Assembly (NCBI RefSeq): GCF_008932115.1
Contig: NZ_CP044543.1
Location: 1,488,001 to 1,552,000, forward strand
DNA length: 64,000 nucleotides
Origin: Bradyrhizobium betae
GTDB lineage: Bacteria; Pseudomonadota; Alphaproteobacteria; Rhizobiales; Xanthobacteraceae
Direction: 5' to 3'
The notes below the pieces were generated by a model that searched no databases, was not told the DNA's origin, and worked only from the letters and a program-made list of their open reading frames with translations. Positions 17,238-27,346 of this stretch are shown here, in pieces. The position numbers and the translations under genes are program-made. Numbering within the stretch: the first letter of the stretch is position 1; each line of letters begins with the position of its first letter.

Positions 17238-18746
17238 CTACGTCCCCTTCGGCCGCACGATGGCCCAGCCGACGCGCAAGAGTTGCTGGCGGCCGGTCAC
17301 CAGCCATTCGAACGCGCGCGGCACCTCCGGCACGATGCCGGGGAAGCGCGCGAGGATGTCCGGCGGCGGCGTGCCGGCGGTATCGGAGGCGCGCCAGACC
17401 ACGACGCCGCCGGTCTCGCTGAATTTGGCCTGGTTGATCCACGGCGTGCGCGCGGGCTGGGCATCTATGAAGAGATGCGGACGGCCGGAATGCAACGTGA
17501 TCAGGCTCGCAAGCTGGGTCTCGCCGGCGACCGCGCGCAGGCGATGGTTGGTGCGGCGGGCAAAACTCTCGTCGAAGAAATCCGAGATCGCGCGCGCCGG
17601 CATCGAGGTCGCGATCTCGCCTGCGCCGGTCCAGGGCAGGAACAACACGGCGAGCACGACGCCGGCGGCGGGCGCCACGACGGCGGCGGCCCACACCATG
17701 CGCAGCAACCGCGCGCGGCGCATCGCGATGAGGTCGCCGGCCGCCACGACCACGGCCAGCCCGGACATGACCAGCACGACACCGGCGCCGCCGACGACGG
17801 ACTCGAGCCCGAGCAGGCCCGAGATCAGCACCGCGCCGAGCGCCGGCGCGAGCGCGAAGAAGTAGACGAAGTTGCGCGCGAGAGGTTCGACCGGCGGACG
17901 GTAGATGATCGGCGCCTCCTCGCCCTTGGCGACGAACAGGCCGGTGTTGAGGAAGCTCAGCGCCGGGATCGCGGCGGCCCCGAGTATGAGGCCACCGAGC
18001 AGCCAGGCCACGTGGATCGCGCGGGCGTTCAGCTCTGCGAGCTCAGGCAGGGCCGGCAGGACGAGCGTCTCGGCCCGCATCAGCCAGACCGCATAGGGCA
18101 GCGCCAGCACGGCAACGACGATCAGGGCAAACAGCGGATCGAGCGCGCGCAGCGTGCGACGGCCGCCGGCGGTCGCAAGCGCGAAGACGACGATCAGCAA
18201 CAGAAGGTAGATCGCCGCGGGCGTGGTGAGCAGCAGCAGGCCGGCCTCGATCGACCAGGCAAACCAGGCATTGTCGCGGCGCTGGCCGATGATCTGCCAG
18301 GAATGCAGCAGCAGCAGCGCCCACAGCGGCCGCGCCAGCACCAGCGGGCCGAAGTCGAGCGCAGACGAAGAGAAGGCCAGCACCGTCATGGTCAGCAGCA
18401 CGGCGAGCACCGCCTGCTGCGAGCCGACCACGGCGCGGGAGAGATGATAGAGCGCGATGAAGGTCGCGACCTCGCAGAGCTCGGCCAGCAGATAGACGCC
18501 GAACATGTGGCCGCCGGCGGCGCGATAGGCGATGTCGGCCAGCCAGACCGGCAAGGGGGGCCCAAGATCCGTGCCAACCTGGTACTCGCGGCCGAACGCC
18601 AGCAGCGTCGCGAGGCTGCCGGGCGGGCTGCGGTAGAACACCAGCGCCACGAACAGCCACATCGCGGCCTGCAGCAGCACGGCGATCCACACGATCAGCC
18701 GCGGCCGGGCGCGAATGAGCTCGATGACCAGGGAGGTAAACCGCAT
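17238..18746 (-). CDS. Multi-pass membrane glycosyltransferase-like protein
   Basis: A 502-residue integral membrane protein with about ten hydrophobic helices, followed by a soluble C-terminal domain from roughly residue 395. The layout, with an early acidic loop (GREYQVGTDLGPPLPVWLADI) and periplasmic tail, resembles the GT-C/GT39 (PMT, ArnT) glycosyltransferases that use polyprenyl-phosphate sugars. The usual early Asp-Glu pair is not obvious, so the assignment is tentative. I chose the ATG at 18746; a TTG at 18770 would add eight residues. No neighbours involved in polysaccharide synthesis help to define the substrate. Confidence 0.7.
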   Translation of the reverse strand: MRFTSLVIELIRARPRLIVWIAVLLQAAMWLFVALVFYRSPPGSLATLLAFGREYQVGTDLGPPLPVWLADIAYRAAGGHMFGVYLLAELCEVATFIALYHLSRAVVGSQQAVLAVLLTMTVLAFSSSALDFGPLVLARPLWALLLLHSWQIIGQRRDNAWFAWSIEAGLLLLTTPAAIYLLLLIVVFALATAGGRRTLRALDPLFALIVVAVLALPYAVWLMRAETLVLPALPELAELNARAIHVAWLLGGLILGAAAIPALSFLNTGLFVAKGEEAPIIYRPPVEPLARNFVYFFALAPALGAVLISGLLGLESVVGGAGVVLVMSGLAVVVAAGDLIAMRRARLLRMVWAAAVVAPAAGVVLAVLFLPWTGAGEIATSMPARAISDFFDESFARRTNHRLRAVAGETQLASLITLHSGRPHLFIDAQPARTPWINQAKFSETGGVVVWRASDTAGTPPPDILARFPGIVPEVPRAFEWLVTGRQQLLRVGWAIVRPKGT

Positions 18747-18846
18747 GCAACGCCTGAAAGATGCAGCCAACCCGTCCAGCCGGCCCTATTGGCTCACGCC
18801 TGTTTTGATAAAGGGCGTGACGCGTCGTGGCAACGCCAGTCTGCTC

Positions 18847-18929
18847 GTCATGCCCCGGCTTGACCCGGGCATCCACGTTCTTCGTGCCGCGGGGAGGCGT
18901 GGATGGCCGGGTCAAGCCCGGCCATGACG
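18847..18929. repeat. Intergenic palindrome, family E
   Basis: GTCATGCCCCGGCTTGACCC at the left and GGGTCAAGCCCGGCCATGAC at the right form a near-perfect inverted repeat, with an inner CATCCACG/CGTGGATG pair. It lies between rnhB and the membrane-protein gene. Only one copy is seen here. Confidence 0.8.
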
Positions 18930-18951
18930 ATGCAGGCAGCGGAACAAAACC

Positions 18952-19737
18952 CTAGAGATTTGCTGAGGCGTCGATCTCAACGCCCGCCTCCACCTGCGCC
19001 TCCACCTCGGTCACCACAAACAGGTCCCGCACGGGCTCGACGGTCCAGGGCATGTGCCTGGCGCGGGCGGCGGCGACGGGGGCGAAGAAGCTGCGGTGGT
19101 GGACGGTCGGACCGAGGCGATTCAGCGCGTCGAGATGGTCGGGGACGCCGTAACCCTTGTGCTGCTCGAAACCGTAGCCCGGGCAGTCCTGCGCCAGCGC
19201 ACACATCAGCCGGTCGCGGGTCACCTTGGCGACGATCGAGGCCGCGGCGATCGACAGCACGATACCATCGCCGCCGATCACGGCCTCGCAATCGCATTCG
19301 GTGTCGAGCCGGTCGCGGCCATCGACGAAGACATGCCTGGGCTGCTCGGGCAGCGCCAGCACGGCGCGCTTCAGCGCCCACAGCGAGGCGCGCAGGATGT
19401 TGTCGCGGTCGATCCTGGCGCGCGAGGCGACGGCGACCGAGACCTGCGCGGTCGCGCAAATCTTCTCGAACAGCTTTTCGCGCTCCTCGGCCGTCAGCCG
19501 CTTGGAATCGTCGATACCGCGGGGGATGCGGTCGGGGTCGAGGATGACGGCCGCCGCCACCACGGGACCTGCCAGCGGCCCGCGGCCGGCCTCGTCGCAA
19601 CCCGCGATCGGCCACACCCCGCGCTTGATCAGCGCACGCTCGCGGCGAAAGCTCGCCTTCGCGGGCGCGGCCCTCTTGCCGGCGTCCTTCTTTGGCGCGT
19701 CTTTGGCTGGCTTCCCGACTGACTTGTCCCGAATCAT
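18952..19737 (-). CDS. rnhB: Ribonuclease HII
   Basis: A 261-residue enzyme that cuts the RNA strand of RNA-DNA hybrids and removes single ribonucleotides from DNA. The catalytic DE pair is Asp48-Glu49 in [20 protein letters not shown]; a third Asp lies in FVDGRD, and [14 protein letters not shown] is the other family motif. The first 30 residues are a Lys/Ala-rich extension, common in alphaproteobacteria. I placed the start at the ATG at 19737 ([10 protein letters not shown]); a start at 19773 cannot be excluded. Confidence 0.95.
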   Translation of the reverse strand: MIRDKSVGKPAKDAPKKDAGKRAAPAKASFRRERALIKRGVWPIAGCDEAGRGPLAGPVVAAAVILDPDRIPRGIDDSKRLTAEEREKLFEKICATAQVSVAVASRARIDRDNILRASLWALKRAVLALPEQPRHVFVDGRDRLDTECDCEAVIGGDGIVLSIAAASIVAKVTRDRLMCALAQDCPGYGFEQHKGYGVPDHLDALNRLGPTVHHRSFFAPVAAARARHMPWTVEPVRDLFVVTEVEAQVEAGVEIDASANL

Positions 19738-19813
19738 GGCCGGGATCGTGCGCAAGAGGCCTTGCTTGCGCAACCGGGAACCCCGGACAATTCCCGTTAT
19801 TCAGGAGAGTGGT

Positions 19814-20269
19814 CTACTCCGCCAGATGCACCCGGCGGTCCTCTCCCACCTCGATGCCCGGCGCGACCACAACTTCCCAGGGATGGCTGTCGGGATCGGC
19901 AAAATAACCGGAATAGCCGCCATAATCGGTCTCGTGCGCGGGCTTCAACAGCGCAGCGCCCTTGCCAACGGCGAAGGCGAGCACGGTGTCGACCTCCTCG
20001 CGCGTGGCGCAGTTCCAGGCCAGCGTCATGCCGCGGAAGGTCGTTGGCCTCGGCTTGTCGAGCGAGACGGCGTCCGCCGCGAGCTGATCCCAGGGAAACA
20101 GTGCGAGCACCGGACCGCCGGTGTCGAAAAAGGCAACGGCCTCTCCGGTCGCCTTGAGGCGGCGCGAAAAACCGAGCGCGTCGTAAAAGGCGATGCTGGC
20201 GCGCATGTCACTCACGCCCAGCGTGATGACTGTGAGCCGCGGAATCGGGCCCGGGACGTCTTGACTCAT
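19814..20269 (-). CDS. VOC (glyoxalase-fold) family protein
   Basis: A 151-residue protein of the vicinal oxygen chelate superfamily. RLTVITLGVSDMRASIAFYDALGF is the typical first beta-alpha unit, and GYSGYFADPDSHPWEVVVAP is the last one with a possible metal-binding Glu. The fold supports glyoxalases, dioxygenases and resistance proteins, so the reaction stays open. The start is at 20269, with AGGCG upstream. It follows the radical SAM gene by 23 bases on the same strand and is probably in its operon. Confidence 0.85.
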   Translation of the reverse strand: MSQDVPGPIPRLTVITLGVSDMRASIAFYDALGFSRRLKATGEAVAFFDTGGPVLALFPWDQLAADAVSLDKPRPTTFRGMTLAWNCATREEVDTVLAFAVGKGAALLKPAHETDYGGYSGYFADPDSHPWEVVVAPGIEVGEDRRVHLAE

Positions 20270-20292
20270 GTTACGCCTCATTTGCATTCGTA

Positions 20293-21468
20293 CTAGAACA
20301 GGCTGAGCTGAGCGCCGTCCGGCTTCGGCCTCGCAAAGTGATCCGTCGTCAGTTTCGCGCGGCGCTTGTTGAGCCCGAGCCTGTCGCAGGCGATCTCGAA
20401 GCGGCGGCCGATGGTCCAGGCCATCGGGCCAGTGCCCTTCATCCGCTCGCCCCATTTTGCGTCGTAGTCGCGGCCGCCGCGCATGTCGCGGATCAGCGTG
20501 AAGACGTGGCGGTAGCGATCCGGATAGTTCGCCATCAGCCATTCGCGGAAGAGATCGCGCACCTCCAGCGGCAGCCGCAGCAGGATGTAAGAGGCTTCCT
20601 TGACGCCAGCATGCGCCGCCGCATCCAGAATGCGCTCCATCTCGGAATCGTTCAGCGCGGGGATCACGGGGGCGACCATCACGGTTGTCGGAATGCCTGC
20701 GTCCGAGAGCTGCTTCAGCGCCTCCAGCCGCTTCGACGGCGTCGACGCCCGCGGTTCCATGGTGCGGGCCAGTTTCGGATCGAGCGAGGTGACGGAGATA
20801 CCAACCTTGGCAAGGTTGCGCTTGGCCATCCGCGACAAAATGTCGATGTCGCGCGTCACCAGCGCCGATTTGGTGACGATGCCGACGGGATGGCCGGCGC
20901 GCTCAAGCACCTCCAGAATGCCGCGCATGATCTTTCCCTCGCGCTCGATCGGCTGATAGGGATCGGTGTTGGTGCCGATCGCGATCATCCGCGGCTCGTA
21001 GCCGGGTGCGGCGAGCTCCCTTTCGAGCAGCGCTGGCGCCTCCGGCTTGACGAACAGTTTCGACTCGAAGTCGAGCCCCGGCGACAGGCCGAGATAGGCA
21101 TGGGTTGGACGCGCGAAGCAGTAGACGCAGCCGTGCTCACAGCCGCGATAGGGATTGATCGAGCGGTCGAAGCCGATGTCGGGCGACTCGTTGCGGGTGA
21201 TCACCTTGCGCGAGGTGTCGACGGCCACCGTGGTCTTGAACGGCGGCAGCTCTTCCAGGCTCTGCCAGCCATCGTCGAAGGCGACCCGCGCCTCGGCCTC
21301 GTAGCGGCCGCTGGCGTTGGATTGCGCGCCCCGCCCGCGCCTGCGCTGGCTGTCGATGGCGACAGCCAGCTCGGGGAAAGCGACAGGAAAATCGGAAGGC
21401 GCACCCGCCGGCTCGGAGGGCGCCGTGACCGGCGGGTGCTTGAGGGCACGAGAGGATGCTCGACTCAT
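20293..21468 (-). CDS. PA0069-family radical SAM protein
   Basis: A 391-residue radical SAM enzyme. The cluster motif is Cys110-x3-Cys114-x2-Cys117 (YRGCEHGCVYCFARPTHAY), with IGTNTDPYQPIERE and VTKSALVTRDIDIL further on. These are the hallmarks of the PA0069/SplB-like group, whose reaction is not known; a role in nucleic-acid repair has been guessed from similarity to spore photoproduct lyase. The first 75 residues are a basic, low-complexity lead. It begins an operon with the VOC protein and diverges from the phosphoketolase operon. Confidence 0.9.
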   Translation of the reverse strand: MSRASSRALKHPPVTAPSEPAGAPSDFPVAFPELAVAIDSQRRRGRGAQSNASGRYEAEARVAFDDGWQSLEELPPFKTTVAVDTSRKVITRNESPDIGFDRSINPYRGCEHGCVYCFARPTHAYLGLSPGLDFESKLFVKPEAPALLERELAAPGYEPRMIAIGTNTDPYQPIEREGKIMRGILEVLERAGHPVGIVTKSALVTRDIDILSRMAKRNLAKVGISVTSLDPKLARTMEPRASTPSKRLEALKQLSDAGIPTTVMVAPVIPALNDSEMERILDAAAHAGVKEASYILLRLPLEVRDLFREWLMANYPDRYRHVFTLIRDMRGGRDYDAKWGERMKGTGPMAWTIGRRFEIACDRLGLNKRRAKLTTDHFARPKPDGAQLSLF

Positions 21469-21569
21469 AAAGCCAAGATAGCACGCAGCTGGAACAAATC
21501 AAGAACAAGAACGAAAAGCTCGAAAACAACCCCATGCACAGTAGCCGCCCAAATTTCGGGCGCGGTCTT

Positions 21570-21583
21570 TTGACATCACGCAA
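21570..21583. promoter_or_regulatory. Candidate FixK2 box upstream of xfp
   Basis: TTGA-CATCAC-GCAA matches the FixK2 consensus described for Bradyrhizobium (TTG[A/C]-N6-[T/G]CAA). It lies 96 bases before the xfp start codon. A class II promoter with the box near -41 would start transcription around 21618, leaving a leader of about 60 bases. Confidence 0.6.
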
Positions 21584-21679
21584 CACGCCCGTCACAGCGA
21601 TCCCGTTTGATGGCAAACAGGGATCAATCGTGCCGGAACAAAGTTGGTGACGGTCGCTGGGGTGAAAGTCGGCAGGAAT

Positions 21680-24067
21680 ATGAAAAATCAACAACAATCG
21701 GCCTTAGCGCGCAGCGACCTCGATCTGCTCGATCGCTACTGGCGCGCCGCGAACTACCTTTCCGTCGGACAGATCTATCTGCTGGACAACCCGCTGCTGC
21801 GCGAGCCCTTGCGGCCTGAGCACATCAAGCCGCGTTTGCTCGGCCATTGGGGCACGACGCCCGGCCTGAATTTCATCTACGCCCATCTCAACCGCGTCAT
21901 CCGTGCGATGGATCTCAGCGTGCTCTATGTCTGCGGTCCCGGCCATGGCGGCCCCGGCATGGTCGCCAACACCTATCTCGAAGGCAGCTACAGCGAGATC
22001 TACCCGAACATCGCGCGCGATACGGACGGGCTCCGCAAGCTGTTCAGGCAGTTCTCCTTCCCCGGCGGCATTCCGAGCCATGCGGCGCCGGAGACGCCGG
22101 GCTCGATCCACGAGGGCGGCGAGCTCGGCTATGCGCTGGTGCACGCCTATGGTGCTGCGCTCGACAATCCCGACCTGATCGTCGCCTGCGTCGTCGGCGA
22201 CGGCGAGGCCGAGACCGGCCCGCTCGCGGCGTCCTGGCACTCCAACAAGTTCCTCAATCCCGTGCACGACGGCGCGGTGCTGCCGATCCTGCACCTCAAC
22301 GGCTACAAGATCGCCAATCCCACCGTGCTCGGGCGGATGCGCGACGAGGAGATCCGCGATCTCTTCCGCGGGTTCGGCCACGAGCCGCTGTTCGTCGAAG
22401 GCTCCGATCCCCAGCTGATGCACCAGGCCATGGCGGATGCGTTCGACGTCGCATTCGCCAGCATCCGTTCGATCCAGCAGCACGCCCGCGACGGCCGAAA
22501 GACGATTGAGCGGCCGCGCTGGCCGATGATCGTGCTGCGCAGCCCGAAGGGCTGGACCGGCCCGAAAGAGGTCGACGGCAAAAAGGTCGAGGGTTTCTGG
22601 CGCGCGCATCAGGTGCCGGTGGCGGGCTGCCGCGAAAACCCTGCGCATCTGACGATTCTCGAAGACTGGATGCGCAGCTACGAGCCGGAAAAACTGTTCG
22701 ACGCGAGCGGCGCGCTGATCCCCGAGCTTCAGGCGCTGGCGCCCGAGGGCCATCGCCGCATGGGCGCCAATCCGCATGCCAATGGCGGGCTGTTGAAGAA
22801 AGAACTGAAGCTGCCGGATTTCCGCAGCTTCGCGGTCGAGGTGCCGCAGCCCGGCAGTGTCACGGGAGAAGCGACGCGCGAGCTCGGAAAATTCCTGCGC
22901 GATGTCATTCGCCTCAACGCCGCCGAGCGCAATTTCCGCATCATGGGTCCGGACGAGACGGCGTCAAACCGGTTAGATGCAGTGTTCGACGAAACCGAGC
23001 GGGTCTGGATGGAGCCGATCGAACCTTACGACGTGCATCTCGCGCAGGATGGCCGCGTGATGGAGGTCTTGAGCGAGCATCTCTGCCAGGGCTGGCTCGA
23101 AGGCTACCTCCTCACCGGTCGCCACGGCTTCTTCTCCTGCTACGAGGCCTTCATCCACATCGTGGATTCCATGTTCAACCAGCACGCCAAATGGTTGAAG
23201 GTGACGCGGCATCTGCCGTGGCGGCGGCCGATCGCCTCGCTCAACTATCTTCTGACCTCGCATGTCTGGCGTCAGGACCATAACGGCTTCAGTCATCAGG
23301 ACCCCGGCTTCGTCGATCTCGTCGCCAACAAGAAGGCCGATATCGTCCGCATCTACTTCCCTCCGGATGCCAACACGCTGCTTTGGATCGCCGACCACTG
23401 CCTGCGCACCTATAACCGCATCAACGTTATCGTCGCCGGCAAGCAGCCGGCGCCGCAATGGCTCTCGATGCAGGACGCCGCCACGCATTGCGATGCCGGC
23501 ATCGGCATCTGGAGCTGGGCCGGCAACGAGGACGCGACCGGCGAGCCCGACGTGGTGATGGCCTGCGCCGGCGACGTGCCGACACTGGAGACGCTTGCCG
23601 CCGTCGACCTCCTGCGCAAGGCGTTGCCCGATTTGAAGATCCGCGTCGTCAACGTCGTCGACCTGATGACGCTGCAGCCGAAGGAGCAGCATCCGCATGG
23701 GCTCAGCGATCGCGACTTCGACGGCCTGTTCACGTCAGACAAGCCGGTGATCTTCGCCTATCACGGCTATCCCCATTTGATCCACCGTCTGACCTATAAC
23801 CGCACCAACCATGCCGGCCTGCACGTGCGCGGCTTCATCGAAGAAGGCACCACGACGACGCCGTTCGACATGGTCGTGCTCAACGAGCTCGACCGCTATC
23901 ACCTCGCGATCGAGGCGATCGAACGCGTGCCGGGCCTTGCGACCAAAGCCGCGGCAGTGAAGCAGCAGTTCCGCGACGCGCTGATCGAGCATTCGCACTA
24001 CATTCGCGAGCACGGAGAGGACATGCCCGAGATCCGCGACTGGGCCTGGCCAGGCAAGACAGGCTGA
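21680..24067 (+). CDS. xfp: Xylulose-5-phosphate/fructose-6-phosphate phosphoketolase
   Basis: A 795-residue thiamine-diphosphate enzyme that splits xylulose 5-phosphate (and often fructose 6-phosphate) with phosphate into acetyl phosphate and an aldose phosphate. Signatures include [38 protein letters not shown] and the ThDP-binding [19 protein letters not shown]. The start at 21680 ([13 protein letters not shown]) has GGCAGGAAT upstream. The acetate kinase gene follows after four bases, so acetyl phosphate made here is turned straight into ATP. The FixK2-type box at 21570 suggests induction at low oxygen. Confidence 0.96.
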   Translation: MKNQQQSALARSDLDLLDRYWRAANYLSVGQIYLLDNPLLREPLRPEHIKPRLLGHWGTTPGLNFIYAHLNRVIRAMDLSVLYVCGPGHGGPGMVANTYLEGSYSEIYPNIARDTDGLRKLFRQFSFPGGIPSHAAPETPGSIHEGGELGYALVHAYGAALDNPDLIVACVVGDGEAETGPLAASWHSNKFLNPVHDGAVLPILHLNGYKIANPTVLGRMRDEEIRDLFRGFGHEPLFVEGSDPQLMHQAMADAFDVAFASIRSIQQHARDGRKTIERPRWPMIVLRSPKGWTGPKEVDGKKVEGFWRAHQVPVAGCRENPAHLTILEDWMRSYEPEKLFDASGALIPELQALAPEGHRRMGANPHANGGLLKKELKLPDFRSFAVEVPQPGSVTGEATRELGKFLRDVIRLNAAERNFRIMGPDETASNRLDAVFDETERVWMEPIEPYDVHLAQDGRVMEVLSEHLCQGWLEGYLLTGRHGFFSCYEAFIHIVDSMFNQHAKWLKVTRHLPWRRPIASLNYLLTSHVWRQDHNGFSHQDPGFVDLVANKKADIVRIYFPPDANTLLWIADHCLRTYNRINVIVAGKQPAPQWLSMQDAATHCDAGIGIWSWAGNEDATGEPDVVMACAGDVPTLETLAAVDLLRKALPDLKIRVVNVVDLMTLQPKEQHPHGLSDRDFDGLFTSDKPVIFAYHGYPHLIHRLTYNRTNHAGLHVRGFIEEGTTTTPFDMVVLNELDRYHLAIEAIERVPGLATKAAAVKQQFRDALIEHSHYIREHGEDMPEIRDWAWPGKTG

Positions 24068-24071
24068 CATC

Positions 24072-25268
24072 ATGCCGGCGCCGGCCTCGGTTCTCGTCCT
24101 CAATTCGGGATCGTCGAGCATCAAGTTCGGCCTGTTCGACATCTCGGCGGCCGAGCCTGTCCTGCTCTGCAAGGGCCTGCTCGACGAGCACGAGGCCAGG
24201 CCCCGGCTCGTGGTGAAGAGCCCCGCCGGCGAAGACCTGTTCGAGACGCGGAGAGAAGCGTCGGATGCGGACAGCGGTCATCTGTTCGCCGACGTGCTCG
24301 GTTTCATCGAGGACCATTTTGGCAAAGGCCGTTTGGGTGCCGTCGGCCATCGCATCGTTCATGGCGGCCCGGATTATTCCGGTCCGGTCGAATTGACCGA
24401 AGCGGTCACCGCGAAGCTGGACGCGCTGACGCCGCTGGCGCCGTTGCATCAGCCCCGCTGCCTCGCACCGGTCCACACCATCAAGGCGATCCAGCCCGCG
24501 CTGACGCAGATCGCCTGTTTCGATACCGCCTTTCACCACGGCCTCGCGCCGCCCGCGAGCCGCTTCGCGATTCCTGGGCGTTTCGAGGCGCGCGGCGTCC
24601 GGCGCTACGGCTTCCATGGGCTATCGTTCGAATATGTCGCGGGCCGTCTCGCCGAAATCGCGCCGGGCCTCGCAGCCAGGCGCACGGTCATCGCACATCT
24701 CGGCAACGGCGCGAGCCTGTGCGCGCTGCGCGATGGTCGCAGCGTCGACACCACGATGGGCCTGACGCCGCTCGACGGCCTCGTGATGGGCACTCGCTGC
24801 GGCACGATCGATCCCGGCGTGCTGCTCTATCTGCAACAGCACGAGAAGATGTCCGTCGAAGCTGTGCAGCACCTGCTCTATCACGAGTCCGGGCTGCTCG
24901 GCGTGTCCGGGCTCTCCTCCGACATGCGCACGCTGCTCGCAAGCAGCGACCCCGCCGCGCGCGAGGCGATCGATCTCTTCACCTTCCGCGCGGCGCAGGA
25001 GGTCGCGGTGATGGCGAACACGCTTCAGGGGCTGGACTGCCTCGTGTTCACCGGCGGCATCGGCGAACATGCGAAGGAGATCCGCAGTGCGATCGGCGAG
25101 CAGCTCGCATGGCTCGGCGTGCGCATCGATCCCGTCGCCAACGACACGGCGTCCGAGCGCATCAACCGCAGCGACAGCGCCGTCGATGTGTTCGTCGTTC
25201 CCACCAACGAGGAAATCACCATCGCGCGCCATTGCGCCGCGCTGCTTCGCAAGCCGCATACCGCATGA
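24072..25268 (+). CDS. ackA: Acetate kinase
   Basis: A 398-residue kinase that converts acetyl phosphate and ADP to acetate and ATP. It has the N-terminal signature VLVLNSGSSSIKFGLFD, the second family signature HRIVHGG, RRYGFHGLSFEYV and the ATP-binding VFTGGIGEHAKEIRSAI near the C-terminus. It lies four bases after xfp and is followed after 82 bases by the 642-residue protein. It completes the phosphoketolase bypass and allows substrate-level ATP formation when respiration is limited. Confidence 0.96.
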   Translation: MPAPASVLVLNSGSSSIKFGLFDISAAEPVLLCKGLLDEHEARPRLVVKSPAGEDLFETRREASDADSGHLFADVLGFIEDHFGKGRLGAVGHRIVHGGPDYSGPVELTEAVTAKLDALTPLAPLHQPRCLAPVHTIKAIQPALTQIACFDTAFHHGLAPPASRFAIPGRFEARGVRRYGFHGLSFEYVAGRLAEIAPGLAARRTVIAHLGNGASLCALRDGRSVDTTMGLTPLDGLVMGTRCGTIDPGVLLYLQQHEKMSVEAVQHLLYHESGLLGVSGLSSDMRTLLASSDPAAREAIDLFTFRAAQEVAVMANTLQGLDCLVFTGGIGEHAKEIRSAIGEQLAWLGVRIDPVANDTASERINRSDSAVDVFVVPTNEEITIARHCAALLRKPHTA

Positions 25269-25350
25269 CATTTTTATGAATGATCTGCCGCAATGATGCC
25301 GTCGCAACTTCGCGGCATAAAGAGCGCATCAATCGCTGTGCGGACAGACC

Positions 25351-27279
25351 ATGAAAACCCAGATCATCGAAGAGCTCGGACAGGGCGGCATTCTTCTGCC
25401 CGCGCTGGTGGCGGAAGGGCTTGCCGCCAACGACCGCATCAAGGTGCGAATGAGCGCGCTGCAGGCGGCAGTGAGTCATGCGCAGAACCCCGATCGTCCG
25501 GCCAGCGAGCTTGCAGTCGAGAGCCACGCCGCCGGGATCGCGCCTGCGGCGATCGCAACACTGATCGGGGGCGCCCATCTGATCGGACCGTCGCGGCTCG
25601 CGGCACCAAACCTCGCCAAGCTGATGAAGGAGATCCAGGACGACGCCGCGGCCATGATCCGCGCCGTCAGCGCTGGCGCGTCTTCGGAGGGAGAGAAAGC
25701 GAATGCGCGGCTGACGGCCATCCGCAGCGCCGGCCTGCTCGATGCGACCAACGACATCGATCTTGCCCGCATTGCCCGTCTCACCGGCGTCGCTGAGGCG
25801 GCCGGCGACAGTCTCCATCGCCTGGTGATGGATCTGCACAAGGCGCTGAACAAGCTCGCGGCGAGCTGCTCGGAGGAAACGCTCGAGGGCGCCCATGTGT
25901 TCGGCCTGCACGGCGAAGATCGCAGCGCGGTCGAAGCCTTCATGAAGGGCCTGAACGAGACGCGCGGCCTCAAGTTCAACCACCCCGGCCTCGACACCAT
26001 GGCGACCCGCTCGGGCGGCCGGCTGCTGATCCAGAACGACATCGGCACCACCGATGCCCATGTCGTGGTGATCGCGGTCAAGAAGAACGCGGTCACAGTC
26101 ACCTACACCGACGTGCATCTGGCGCGGGCGAAGTTCTTCATCTCGCTGTTCGACAAGTTCGAGGCAACCTGGAGCGGGCTCGACCGTCACACCGCCGCAG
26201 GTCTTGGTGAAGACAATTCGTTCTATCTCGTCACCGGGCAGTTCCAGGCCTCTCATGCCGCCGATCGCAACGAATTCCTCGCGGCCGTGGGCGGCGCACT
26301 GGTGTTCCTGATCGACTGGAACAAGGCACGCAAGCTGTTGCGCACCTGGGTCGCCAAGGACGACGCGGCAAGGATCCTGGAATGGGCGGCGCGTCACCGG
26401 ATCGGACACCGCGGCTTCCTCGAGCTCGGCGGCAACGAACTTCTCGGATCCGCGGTCCGCAATGCCGCCCCCGCGCGGATCGGCTTCGGCGAACGGCTCG
26501 ACCAGGCGCTCGGCCGTACCGCCGCCATCGATTTCCTCAAGGCGGCGCTGCGCGCCTCGACCGGCGCGCTGCTCACGGGTCGCTCGGTCAGGACAGTACG
26601 CGACCAGATCGAGGCTGACCTGGTGCGACACCTGGAGCGCGTCGATGGCGCCCTGCTCGCCGCCGTGCTGCGCCAGATCGGATTGGCGCATGATCTCGTC
26701 GCGGCGATCTCTCGTCATATCGACGCGCTTCGGGTCGGCCGGCCCGCCGACCCCAAGCTGCTGGCGCGACGCTGTGGCGCGATCGAGCAGAAGGCCGATC
26801 GCATCGCGCTCGAAACCCGCAAGGAGATCGACCGGCTCAACGCGCGGCCGACGATCGGGCAATTGACCGATCGCGCCGAAGAAGCCGTCGACGAACTCGA
26901 ACAGGCAGCCTTCATTGCCTCCCTCATGCCCGATCGGGCGGACCCCTCGCTGCTGACAGCGCTCGCCGAGCTCTGCGCGGTCGCGATGACCGCGACCGAA
27001 GTCGCCGCCAGCGGGATCGCCGCAGCGACCGATGTACCGGAAGGACGGCGCGCGGATTCCGAGGACGCGCTGACCGCGGTGACCCGGCTGATCGATGCCG
27101 AACATGCCGCGGACAGCCTGGAACGCGCGACGACCGCACTGGTGTTCGGCGGCGGCTTCGACGTCGCGACCTCGCTCTCAGTGCTCGAGCTCGCGCGTGC
27201 GATCGAGCGCGCCACCGATCGTTTCGCCGGCTTCGGCCACCTGTTGCGCCGTCACATCATGATCGACCTCGCAGCCTAG
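25351..27279 (+). CDS. 642-residue protein, unknown, possible PhoU-like helical C-terminus
   Basis: I do not recognise the whole protein. It starts MKTQIIEELGQGGILLPALV, then has helical stretches to about residue 200 (GDSLHRLVMDLHKALNKLA). A mixed central domain follows (about 175-370), with HVFGLHGEDRSAVEAFMKGL, GGRLLIQNDIGTTDAHVVVIAV and WNKARKLLRTWV. From about 390 to the end it is nearly all helical with many Ala/Asp/Glu/Arg. The last part (RLIDAEHAADSLERATTALV, LARAIERATDRFAGFGHLLR) looks like PhoU/DUF47 helical bundles. There is no signal peptide or membrane segment. It follows ackA and precedes the dikinase-like gene, and is probably in the same operon; its job may be linked to phosphate or phosphoryl transfer, which is inference. 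Confidence 0.65.
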   Translation: MKTQIIEELGQGGILLPALVAEGLAANDRIKVRMSALQAAVSHAQNPDRPASELAVESHAAGIAPAAIATLIGGAHLIGPSRLAAPNLAKLMKEIQDDAAAMIRAVSAGASSEGEKANARLTAIRSAGLLDATNDIDLARIARLTGVAEAAGDSLHRLVMDLHKALNKLAASCSEETLEGAHVFGLHGEDRSAVEAFMKGLNETRGLKFNHPGLDTMATRSGGRLLIQNDIGTTDAHVVVIAVKKNAVTVTYTDVHLARAKFFISLFDKFEATWSGLDRHTAAGLGEDNSFYLVTGQFQASHAADRNEFLAAVGGALVFLIDWNKARKLLRTWVAKDDAARILEWAARHRIGHRGFLELGGNELLGSAVRNAAPARIGFGERLDQALGRTAAIDFLKAALRASTGALLTGRSVRTVRDQIEADLVRHLERVDGALLAAVLRQIGLAHDLVAAISRHIDALRVGRPADPKLLARRCGAIEQKADRIALETRKEIDRLNARPTIGQLTDRAEEAVDELEQAAFIASLMPDRADPSLLTALAELCAVAMTATEVAASGIAAATDVPEGRRADSEDALTAVTRLIDAEHAADSLERATTALVFGGGFDVATSLSVLELARAIERATDRFAGFGHLLRRHIMIDLAA

Positions 27280-27346
27280 TTGCTTGCGCAAAACCTTTCG
27301 GAGAACCGCTTCGCTGTTTTCCGGATCGTGCACCTGGAGAACCACC

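Noticed and set aside
21607..21627. TTGAT-N11-ATCAA upstream of xfp as an FNR/FixK site
   Set aside because: FNR/FixK sites need four bases between the five-base halves; eleven is too many. The better match is at 21570-21583.
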